The notes beneath the pieces were generated by a model that was not told the DNA's origin, ran no database searches, and saw only the letters and a list, made by a program, of their open reading frames with translations. Made by a program: the position numbers and the translations under genes. A DNA stretch of 6,424 nt from Nocardioides sp. Its GTDB lineage: Bacteria; Actinomycetota; Actinomycetes; Propionibacteriales; Nocardioidaceae. The DNA lies in assembly GCA_025965295.1 (NCBI GenBank), contig JAOPXF010000469.1, positions 1 to 6,424 on the forward strand. Reading direction: 5' to 3'. Below, in pieces: positions 1 through 5,514 of this stretch (its first letter is position 1; each line of letters begins with the position of its first letter).

Positions 1-1
1 G

Positions 2-1027
2 GCAGCCCCCGCGGCCGCCACCGGGTTCCCGGTCGTGCGCCGCGGTGGCTACGACAAGGACGCGGTCGACGCCCGGGTCCGCCAGCTCAGCAGCGAGAAG
101 TCCGGCCTGAGCAGCAGCCTCACCGAGTCCGAGAAGCGGGTCCTCGAGCTCGAGGGCCACCTCGAGAGCCTCCGCCAGGAGCTCGCCGAGAACAAGAACC
201 CGTCGTACGCCGGACTCGGCGGCCGCGCGACCTCGATGCTCCGTCTCGCCGAGGAGGAGGCCGCGGACGTGCGCGCCATCGCCGAGCGCGACTCCGCCGA
301 GATCCGCGAGCAGGCCGTGCGCGACGCCAAGGCGATCCGGGCCGACGCGTCCCGCGAGGCCGAGGACATGCGGCTGGTCCAGCTCAAGGAGCTCGACGAG
401 ACGCGCAGCAGGCTGATGGCCGATGCCGAGCAGGAGCGCGCGCTGGCCACCGGCGAGGCCGAGGACATCCTCGCGTCCGCCCGCCGCGAGGCCGACCAGA
501 TCCGGCTCGCCGCCCAGCAGGAGACCAACGAGCTGCGGGTCTCGGCCAAGCGCGAGTCCGAGCAGCTGCGCGCCGCCGCCGACCGTGAGGTCCAGGAGGC
601 CCGCCGCACGCTGGCCGTGGAGAAGGAGCGCCTCGCCCGCGAGGCCACCGACCACCACGCCAGCGCCACCGCGGAGACCAAGCGCCTGGTCGAGGAGGCC
701 GAGGAGCGTGCGTCCGCCGCCGAGCAGCGGGCCCGCGAGGCCACGACCCAGGCGACCACGCACCGCCAGCAGGCGCAGGCCGAGGCCGAGGCGGCGCTCA
801 CCCGGGCTCGCCGGGAGGCGGAGCAGATCGTCGCGTCCGCCCGCACCCAGGCCGACTCGATCGCGGCCTCGGGCAACGCCGAGGCCGAGCGCCAGCTCGC
901 GGCCGTGCGCGCCGAGCTCGAGCGGATGACCAAGCGCCGCGACGCGATCTCGGCCCAGCTCGGCTCGCTGCGCGACGTCGTGGCCGGCTTCGCGTCCGAC
1001 GACGAGGACGAGGACGAGAAGAGTTGA
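2..1027 (+). CDS. DivIVA/Wag31-like long coiled-coil protein (5' partial)
   Basis: The reading frame is open from base 2 and stops at TGA 1025-1027, so about 341 residues are visible and the true start lies before the window. The first in-window start codon (GTG at 35) is probably not used: the residues before it run straight into the stretch FPVVRRGGYDKDAVDARV, which resembles the N-terminal DivIVA-type motif (F..VRRGYD...VD), and the motif begins upstream of that GTG. Nearly all the rest is charged, Ala-rich coiled coil, most of it (bases 260-916) in regular 11-residue repeats, ending in an acidic tail DDEDEDEK. There is no membrane segment or cysteine. Family knowledge: such actinobacterial proteins (Wag31/DivIVA, FilP, Scy relatives, sometimes misnamed cellulose-binding proteins) are cytoplasmic scaffolds linked to cell poles, growth or the envelope. 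The role here is inferred. It overlaps the next gene by 4 bp, so the two are probably co-translated. Confidence 0.85.
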   Translation, partial: AAPAAATGFPVVRRGGYDKDAVDARVRQLSSEKSGLSSSLTESEKRVLELEGHLESLRQELAENKNPSYAGLGGRATSMLRLAEEEAADVRAIAERDSAEIREQAVRDAKAIRADASREAEDMRLVQLKELDETRSRLMADAEQERALATGEAEDILASARREADQIRLAAQQETNELRVSAKRESEQLRAAADREVQEARRTLAVEKERLAREATDHHASATAETKRLVEEAEERASAAEQRAREATTQATTHRQQAQAEAEAALTRARREAEQIVASARTQADSIAASGNAEAERQLAAVRAELERMTKRRDAISAQLGSLRDVVAGFASDDEDEDEKS

Positions 1028-2223
1028 GCAAGGACCGCGTGCCGGAGTCGGCCGAGATCGAGGAGGCCGCCGAACGCGCCGAGGCCGCTGCCGAGCGCGC
1101 CGAGGAGGCCGCCACCGAGGCCGAGGAGGCGCTCGAGACCGAGCAGGACTTCCTCCTCGACGAGCAGACCGGCCCGGTGGAGCCGGGTCCCCCGTTCGAG
1201 CGGCGCTCGCCCTTCTTCCTCGGCTTCTTCGGTGCCGTCGGTGCGCTGCTGGCGGTGTGGCTCGGCCAGCAGCTGCTCATGGTCAGCTCGACGATCATCC
1301 TGGTCGTGGTGGCCGCCTTCCTCGCGGTCGGGCTCAACCCGCTCGTGGAGTTCTTCATGCGACGCGGCCTGAGCCGGACCTGGTCGGTGGTCGTGGTGAT
1401 CACGATCGTGATGCTGGCGCTCGCGCTGTTCCTGGTCGCGATCGTCCCGGTCATCAGCGAGCAGGTCACCCAGCTCGCCAAGAACGCGCCCGGCTGGCTG
1501 GACGAGCTCGAGCACAACAAGCAGGTCCAGAAGCTCGACGACCAGTACGACATCATCGCCAAGGCCAAGGACTACATCGCCAAGGGTGACTTCGCCTCGG
1601 CGGCCTTCGGCGGCGCGCTCGGCATCGGCATCGCCGTGCTCTCGGCGCTGTTCAACACGTTCATCATCACGGTGCTGACGCTGTACTTCCTCTCGTCGCT
1701 GCCGAAGACCAAGGACGCCCTCTACAGCCTCGCCCCTGCCAGCCGCCGCCCGCGGGTCACGCACCTCGGTGACCAGATCCTGGCCAATGTCGGCGCCTAC
1801 GTGTCCGGCGCGTTCGTCGTCGCGGTCTGCGCCGGGCTGTCGTCGCTGGTCTTCCTGTTCGTGGTCGGGCTGGGCGAGTACGCCGTCGCGCTGGCGTTCG
1901 TCGTCGCCCTGCTCGACGTGATCCCGATGATCGGCGCGACCATCGGCGCCGTGCTGGTCACCGCGATCGCGTTCGCGACCGACCCGAAGATCGGGCTCGC
2001 CTGCATCATCTTCTACGTCGTCTACCAGCAGCTCGAGAACTACGTGATCTACCCGCGGGTGATGTCGCGCTCGGTCGACATCCCGGGTGCGGTGATCGTG
2101 ATCGCCGCGCTCGTCGGGGCCGGCCTGCTCGGCGTCGTCGGCGCGCTGCTCGCGATCCCCACCGCCGCCGCGATCCTGCTGCTGACCAAGGAGGTCTTCA
2201 TCCGCCGGCAGGACGCCCGCTAG
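1024..2223 (+). CDS. AI-2E family (UPF0118) transporter-like membrane protein
   Basis: This 399-residue integral membrane protein belongs to the AI-2E/UPF0118 family. Residues 1-60 form an acidic, Ala/Glu-rich probable helix in the cytoplasm. Hydrophobic segments lie near 63-85, 88-107, 119-144, 193-226, 257-283, 286-318, 324-336 and 352-387, with a soluble insert at about 145-190 between the third and fourth. The family signature QQLENYVIYPRVM is at 335-347, followed by a Gly-rich segment ending GALLAIP. Some members were tied to autoinducer-2 export and others act as Na+/H+ antiporters; nothing here shows the substrate. The TTG start at 1024 overlaps the previous TGA in the tetranucleotide TTGA, implying translational coupling. 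An alternative start is GTG 1039, which has AAGGA at 1030-1034 four bases upstream and would give 394 residues. The stop shares a CTAG with the convergent gene's stop. Confidence 0.9.
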   Translation: MSKDRVPESAEIEEAAERAEAAAERAEEAATEAEEALETEQDFLLDEQTGPVEPGPPFERRSPFFLGFFGAVGALLAVWLGQQLLMVSSTIILVVVAAFLAVGLNPLVEFFMRRGLSRTWSVVVVITIVMLALALFLVAIVPVISEQVTQLAKNAPGWLDELEHNKQVQKLDDQYDIIAKAKDYIAKGDFASAAFGGALGIGIAVLSALFNTFIITVLTLYFLSSLPKTKDALYSLAPASRRPRVTHLGDQILANVGAYVSGAFVVAVCAGLSSLVFLFVVGLGEYAVALAFVVALLDVIPMIGATIGAVLVTAIAFATDPKIGLACIIFYVVYQQLENYVIYPRVMSRSVDIPGAVIVIAALVGAGLLGVVGALLAIPTAAAILLLTKEVFIRRQDAR

Positions 2224-3335
2224 CCCAGTTCGCCGATGAAATAGTCGGGGACAACCTGGATGCCGCCGAGCGACCAGGGGCCTTCCAGGGCGGGCGTGAG
2301 GTTCAGGGTGTTCCCCGCCGGGTCGACTACCTGCTTGCAGTCGAGGTCGACGCGGTACTCCCGGAAGGAGTCACCCCAGGGTCCCGGTCCCTCCGACCGC
2401 AGCAGGACGAGCTCGGAGGGCGCGAACGACACGCCACAGCCGGCCACGCGGGGTGCCGCGTCGGCGGCGTGCAGGAACGCGCGACCACCTGCGGCGTCGA
2501 CGACCTGACCGTAGGTCAGGTCATACCCCGTCCCGAGCGGTCCGCCGTCGTCGGTTCGCCGGTAGGCGCAGACCGTCAGCGAGTCGGGATTCAATCCCGA
2601 CGACTTCTCGGGTCCCGACGACTCCTTGGGCATCGGCACCTTGTCCAGCTCCGACCTGCAGGTCTTGCCGGCGGTCGCAGAGTCGAGGATCCGCGCGCGC
2701 AGGTCCGCGTCGCGGGCGCCGACCGTGACCGTGCTGCCGTTGACCACGCGGGTCTCCTGGACGTAGCCGCCGGCCAGCTCGACGGTGCCCGGCTCGAGAT
2801 CGGCGCCCAGCCAGACGTACGGCGCTCGCGGGTGCGTGAGCACGTCGCCGCCCAGGCACAGGTCGGACAGCGCAATCGGGCGGCCGACGTACGGCAGGTC
2901 GGGATCGGCGTTGACGAGCTCCTCGCCGGCCGCGGTGACCTTCGCTCCGGGTCCGCCGCACAGGTTTGGAAAGTCGCGGCCGCCCCTGCTCAGCAAGTCG
3001 GGCGCCGTCCCCCAGCCCCAGTCGGCGGGGACGTCCACCTGGACGTCGTGCCAGTACTCCGTACGCCACTGCTGGGCTGCCGGGGCGCCCGACCGTCGGT
3101 CGGTGACCTGGGTGCCGCCTTCCTTGCGCGGCTGGCTCGACCGGTCCACGACGACACCGGTGACGGCGACCGCGGCGACGGCCAGCGCAGCGACCCCGGC
3201 GGCGACCCGGCCGCGGCGCCGGCGGCGCACGGACTCCCGGGCCCGCTCGGCCACCGGCGCGTCCGTGTCGACGTCCTGTGCGCGTCGGTCGAGGCCCTCG
3301 CGGAGCACCCGCTCCAGCTCGTGGTCGTCAGTCAT
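2220..3335 (-). CDS. Single-pass membrane protein, putative anti-sigma or sensor partner of the adjacent SigE-family sigma factor
   Basis: This is a 371-residue protein. Residues 1-43 are a charged cytoplasmic head ending in an Arg-rich run (RRRRRGR), followed by one Ala/Val-rich membrane helix at about 44-63. About 300 residues are then predicted outside the membrane by the positive-inside rule. The outer part has six cysteines (126, 160, 226, 256, 300, 333), enough for three disulfides, and several Trp/Tyr-rich stretches. I recognise no enzyme motif in it. The head resembles the short N-terminal regions of membrane proteins that often follow SigE-family sigma genes in actinobacteria, but it lacks the zinc anti-sigma HxxxCxxC motif and has no cysteine at all. 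The ATG at 3335 has a good Shine-Dalgarno sequence 7 bases upstream. The gene overlaps the end of the sigma gene by 8 bp, so the two form an operon. The anti-sigma role is inferred from context only; a secreted-domain sensor or unrelated lipid/wall protein is possible. Confidence 0.8.
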   Translation of the reverse strand: MTDDHELERVLREGLDRRAQDVDTDAPVAERARESVRRRRRGRVAAGVAALAVAAVAVTGVVVDRSSQPRKEGGTQVTDRRSGAPAAQQWRTEYWHDVQVDVPADWGWGTAPDLLSRGGRDFPNLCGGPGAKVTAAGEELVNADPDLPYVGRPIALSDLCLGGDVLTHPRAPYVWLGADLEPGTVELAGGYVQETRVVNGSTVTVGARDADLRARILDSATAGKTCRSELDKVPMPKESSGPEKSSGLNPDSLTVCAYRRTDDGGPLGTGYDLTYGQVVDAAGGRAFLHAADAAPRVAGCGVSFAPSELVLLRSEGPGPWGDSFREYRVDLDCKQVVDPAGNTLNLTPALEGPWSLGGIQVVPDYFIGELG

Positions 3336-3870
3336 CGGCGTGCTCCTGTCGTTCGAGCTCGGAACGCAGCGCGGCGAGCGCGCGGTGGACGTGGGAGCGG
3401 ACCGTGACCTGCGAGCAGCCGAGGATCGTGGCGATCTCGGCGTCGTCGAGGTCCTCGTAGAAGCGCAGCACCACGGCCGCCCGCTGCTGGCGCGGCAGGC
3501 CGGTGCAGACCCGCCAGACCGCGTCGGCGGTCGCGAGCCCCTCGACGGCGTCGGCCGCCGTACCGGTGTCGCGCACCTCGGCGACGCTCAGCTCGCGACG
3601 CCCGGCCCGGCGCCATCCGGACACGTGGGCGTTCACGACCATCCGCCGCACGTAGGCGTCGGGGTCCGTCGTACGACGCACCCGCGACCAGCGCTCGCAG
3701 GCCCTGGTCAGCGCCGTCTGGACGGCGTCCTCCGCGGCGTGCTGGGAGCCGGTGACGAAGTAGGCGAAGCGCAGCAGCGCCGCGACCCGGACCTCCACCC
3801 AGGCGTCGAACGAGAGCTCGCGCGCGTCGGCGCGCTCTCCCGTCGGCTGACCCGTCACCCCCACATCCAT
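3328..3870 (-). CDS. SigE-family ECF-type RNA polymerase sigma factor
   Basis: The 180-residue product has the size and two-domain layout of the actinobacterial SigE family of small sigma-70 factors. Sigma region 2 covers about residues 20-90, with the core-binding and promoter-melting helices in FAYFVTGSQHAAEDAVQTAL and DPDAYVRRMVVNAHVSGWRR. After a short linker, region 4 covers about 118-172, containing LPRQQRAAVVLRFYEDL and the helix-turn-helix DAEIATILGCSQVTVRSHVHRAL, which reads the -35 element. It would direct RNA polymerase to a small regulon, probably for envelope or stress response. The ATG at 3870 lacks a clear Shine-Dalgarno sequence, but a promoter-like pair ends six bases before it, so the message may be leaderless. 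It overlaps the downstream membrane protein by 8 bp. The transporter gene upstream is on the same strand but 64 bp away, so read-through is possible too. Name SigE-family refers to the family, not to orthology with a particular sigE. Confidence 0.92.
   Translation of the reverse strand: MDVGVTGQPTGERADARELSFDAWVEVRVAALLRFAYFVTGSQHAAEDAVQTALTRACERWSRVRRTTDPDAYVRRMVVNAHVSGWRRAGRRELSVAEVRDTGTAADAVEGLATADAVWRVCTGLPRQQRAAVVLRFYEDLDDAEIATILGCSQVTVRSHVHRALAALRSELERQEHADD
3343..3347 (-). promoter_or_regulatory. Shine-Dalgarno AGGAG for the sigma-partner membrane protein
   Basis: The minus strand reads AGGAG seven bases before the ATG at 3335, inside the last codons of the sigma gene. It fixes the start of the downstream membrane protein and allows reinitiation by ribosomes finishing the sigma factor. 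It is the clearest ribosome binding site in the window; most other genes here have none that is obvious. Confidence 0.7.
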
Positions 3871-3876
3871 GCACGA

Positions 3877-3905
3877 CTCACGCCCGAGATGGTGAAGTTG
3901 TTGCA
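3877..3905 (-). promoter_or_regulatory. Candidate autoregulated ECF-type promoter of the sigma gene
   Basis: On the minus strand TGCAAC (3905-3900) is followed after exactly 17 bases by CGTGAG (3882-3877), and six bases later comes the ATG of the sigma gene. An AAC-type -35 with a CGT-type -10 is the general pattern of ECF sigma promoters, which are often autoregulated. If it is used, transcription would start at or next to the A of the ATG. It lies in the 64-bp gap after the transporter gene. The match is to a general pattern, since I do not know this sigma factor's exact consensus. Confidence 0.4.
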
Positions 3906-3934
3906 GGCGGGGCGGAGATTTCTCGCGCGAGGGG

Positions 3935-4921
3935 TCAGACGGGTGGCAGGGACGATGCGCTCAGCGCGGTGTCGCGCTCGCCGAGCTTGACCGCCACGAC
4001 CCCGGCCAGGACGAGCAGCCCGCCGACGAGCTGGGCGACGCCGGGCAGCTCGTCCAGCAGCAGCCACGCGAAGCCGACCCCCGCCACGACCTCGAGCAGG
4101 GCGACGAACGATGCGAGCCTGGAGCCGAGCCGGCGGCCCGCGGCGATGCCGCTGGTGTAGGCGATGGCCGCGGTCACCACACCGAGCACCGCGAGCGGCA
4201 CCCACCAGGTCACGGTCCCGCCGGAGTAGGTGACGTCGGCGCTCGAGGTGTGCATCGCCAGCAGGCCGACGCCGCCGAGGAGCGCCAGCGCGACGGTGCC
4301 GACGACGAGGCCGCCGGCGGCGAGGACGAGCGGGGGCATGCCGTTGCTCTCGTCGGCCGAGATGACGAAGTACGTCGCAGCCCCGACCATCGCCGCCAGC
4401 GACCACAGCACGCCGACGAGGCTGAGGTCGGCCCCCGACAGCAGGTCGAGGACCAGGACCAGGCCGAGTGCCGCCAGCACCGCTCCGGCCACCGTGACGA
4501 GTCCGGGGCGCTGGCCGTGCCGGAGCCAGAGCCAGAGGACGACCGTGGCGGGGGCGGTGTACTCGATCAGCAGCGCGGGGCCGACCTGCATGTGCTCGAC
4601 CGCGGAGAAGTAGCAGAACTGGGTGCCGGCGACCGCGAGCACGCCGTACACCGTCACGAGGCCGGCGTTGCCGCGGAGCATCCGCCACTGCCCCTTGAGC
4701 GCGTGCAGCCCGAAGGGCAGGACGACGAGGGCAGCGACCCCGACGCGGACGAGCACGACCGCGCCGGGGCTCCAGCCTGTGTCGAGCAGGCCACGCGCCA
4801 GTGCGCCGGACATGCCGAACGTGGCCGCCGAGACCAGCGCGAAGACGAGACCGCTGGCGAGCCGCGAGCCCTCGGGTGCCGCCGGCAGCGGCTGGCTCAC
4901 GTCATTGGTCAAAGCGGTCAT
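3935..4921 (-). CDS. EamA/DMT-family permease, probable metabolite or drug exporter
   Basis: This 328-residue protein has about ten hydrophobic segments arranged as two EamA repeats (about 24-158 and 168-313), the normal size and layout of the drug/metabolite transporter superfamily. Typical features are ATFGMSGALARGLLDTGWSP in the first loop, and EYTAPATVVLWLWLRHGQRP and ALLEVVAGVGFAWLLLDELP at the end-of-repeat positions, the last matching the conserved E..P.....W....E motif of the second repeat. The overall look is closest to RhtA-like amino-acid or threonine/homoserine exporters, but substrate cannot be read from sequence. It sits in the cytoplasmic membrane and probably works by proton exchange. 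The ATG at 4921 has no Shine-Dalgarno sequence, but a strong -35/-10 pair ends eight bases before it, suggesting a leaderless or near-leaderless message. It is divergent from a CGNR putative regulator, which is likely to control it. Confidence 0.9.
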   Translation of the reverse strand: MTALTNDVSQPLPAAPEGSRLASGLVFALVSAATFGMSGALARGLLDTGWSPGAVVLVRVGVAALVVLPFGLHALKGQWRMLRGNAGLVTVYGVLAVAGTQFCYFSAVEHMQVGPALLIEYTAPATVVLWLWLRHGQRPGLVTVAGAVLAALGLVLVLDLLSGADLSLVGVLWSLAAMVGAATYFVISADESNGMPPLVLAAGGLVVGTVALALLGGVGLLAMHTSSADVTYSGGTVTWWVPLAVLGVVTAAIAYTSGIAAGRRLGSRLASFVALLEVVAGVGFAWLLLDELPGVAQLVGGLLVLAGVVAVKLGERDTALSASSLPPV

Positions 4922-4929
4922 GGTGAATG

Positions 4930-4958
4930 ACGCTATCCCGCCTGCAGTAATATGTCAA
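4930..4958 (-). promoter_or_regulatory. Promoter of the EamA transporter (TTGACA-17-TAGCGT)
   Basis: The minus strand carries a perfect TTGACA -35 (4958-4953), a 17-base spacer, and TAGCGT (4935-4930), which fits the actinobacterial TANNNT -10. Eight bases then lead to the ATG at 4921, so the transcript would start within about two bases of the start codon. It is the best housekeeping-type promoter in the window. It overlaps the promoter of the divergent gene. Confidence 0.65.
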
Positions 4959-4959
4959 T
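4948..4959 (+). promoter_or_regulatory. Candidate leaderless promoter of the CGNR gene (-10 TAATAT)
   Basis: TAATAT at 4948-4953, conspicuous in such GC-rich DNA, is followed by six bases and then the GTG start at 4960, the spacing expected if transcription begins at the G of GTG. No good -35 is visible: GAATGA at 4925-4930 is 17 bases upstream but poor. The absence of any Shine-Dalgarno sequence before 4960 supports a leaderless message. Confidence 0.5.
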
Positions 4960-5499
4960 GTGGTTTTCACTCATGACACCGAGGTGTCGCTGCTCGCCGC
5001 CGTCACGCTGGTCAACACCGAGGACGACGCCGACGAGCTGGGCTCCGTCGAGGACCTGGACGCGTTCTACGAGCGGTTCGAGTACACCGGTCGCCGCGAC
5101 CGCGACCGGGCCGAGCTGGACGCCGTGCGGGCGCTGCGCCCGACGCTCCGCGAGCTGCTCACCAGCGACCGCGACCGCGCCGTCGAGCTGGTCAACGCGA
5201 TGCTCGCCGACACCCACGCGCTCCCCCAGCTGGTCCGCCACGACCACTGGGACTGGCACCTGCACGCCGTCGACCCGGACGCTCCCGTCGCCACCCGGAT
5301 CGCCATCGAGACCGCGATGGCGATGATCGACGTCATCCGGGCCGACGAGCTCTCCCGCCTCGGCCTGTGCTCCGACGACACCTGCGACGGGATCGTCCTC
5401 GACCTCTCCCGCAACCGCTCCAAGCGCTTCTGCAGCACCACCTGTGGCAACCGCAACGCCGTCGCGGCCTACCGGGCCCGGCAGGCCGACCAGGCCTGA
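4960..5499 (+). CDS. ABATE-domain protein with C-terminal CGNR zinc ribbon, putative transcription regulator
   Basis: This is a 179-residue protein. The N-terminal part (about 1-125) has the ABATE-type opening FTHDTE.SLLAAVTLVNT and the stretches RALRPTLRELL and HDHWDWHLH. The C-terminal 45 residues form a CGNR zinc ribbon with likely zinc ligands C137 and C142 (CSDDTC) and C158 and C162 (CSTTC), followed by the signature CGNRNAVAAYRAR (162-174), a basic helix probably contacting DNA. The family is annotated as putative stress-induced transcription regulators; few members have been studied. The start is GTG 4960: the frame has a stop at 4948-4950 and no other start between, and the ATGs at 4952 and 4958 are out of frame. 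No Shine-Dalgarno sequence is seen. It is divergent from an EamA exporter across 38 bp, the classic arrangement of a regulator and the transporter it controls. Confidence 0.9.
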   Translation: MVFTHDTEVSLLAAVTLVNTEDDADELGSVEDLDAFYERFEYTGRRDRDRAELDAVRALRPTLRELLTSDRDRAVELVNAMLADTHALPQLVRHDHWDWHLHAVDPDAPVATRIAIETAMAMIDVIRADELSRLGLCSDDTCDGIVLDLSRNRSKRFCSTTCGNRNAVAAYRARQADQA

Positions 5500-5514
5500 G
5501 GTCCGATCTCAGCC
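5493..5514. terminator. Small hairpin spanning both convergent stop codons
   Basis: GGCCTGAG (5493-5500) can pair with CTCAGCC (5508-5514) as a seven-base-pair stem with one bulged C and a seven-base loop. It contains the TGA of the CGNR gene and the TGA of the DUF309 gene, which are only 9 bp apart, so it would work from either strand. It has no T-tract, which is common among GC-rich actinobacterial terminators but leaves the call weak. Confidence 0.35.

Larger units (their letters stand above)
4917..4977. repeat. Inverted repeat flanking the divergent promoters, candidate operator
   Basis: GTCATGGTGAA (4917-4927) is matched in inverted orientation by TTCACTCATGAC (4966-4977), whose complement is GTCATGAGTGAA. 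Eleven bases agree with a single one-base insertion. The arms lie at the start of each divergent gene and enclose both promoters, as paired operator half-sites for one regulator might. Within the left arm there is also a local inverted pair GTCAT-N5-ATGAC (4917-4931). The right arm encodes residues 3-6 of the CGNR protein (FTHD), which limits how much of the match can be called regulatory. Confidence 0.4.

Noticed and set aside
49..1764. A 571-codon open frame on the minus strand
   Set aside because: It lies antisense to two well-supported genes. Very high GC with biased third positions leaves long stop-free antisense frames. The translation is low-complexity Arg/Ser/Ala-rich with no recognisable domain.
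1024..2223. Autoinducer-2 quorum-sensing export
   Set aside because: The family name is historical. No luxS or other autoinducer gene is in the window, so the substrate cannot be assigned.
3332..3874. A 180-codon minus-strand frame nearly coincident with the sigma gene
   Set aside because: It is the same region in another frame and gives an Arg/Gly/Ala-rich product. The alternative frame encodes complete sigma regions 2 and 4.
3919..3934. Terminator after the EamA gene based on the palindrome CTCGCGCGAG
   Set aside because: The perfect 10-base palindrome leaves at most three stable base pairs around a four-base loop and has no T-tract, so it is unlikely to terminate transcription.
2469..3990. 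Long plus-strand open frames (312 and 401 codons) opposite the sigma factor and its partner
   Set aside because: Both are antisense to genes with clear domain or topology evidence. Their products are Arg/Pro/Gly-rich, and they run across gene boundaries without any start signal.
3855..4930. Open frames overlapping the EamA transporter (277 codons minus, 226 codons plus)
   Set aside because: They are shifted or antisense shadows. The chosen frame gives ten membrane segments and two EamA repeats, while these give polar low-complexity sequence.
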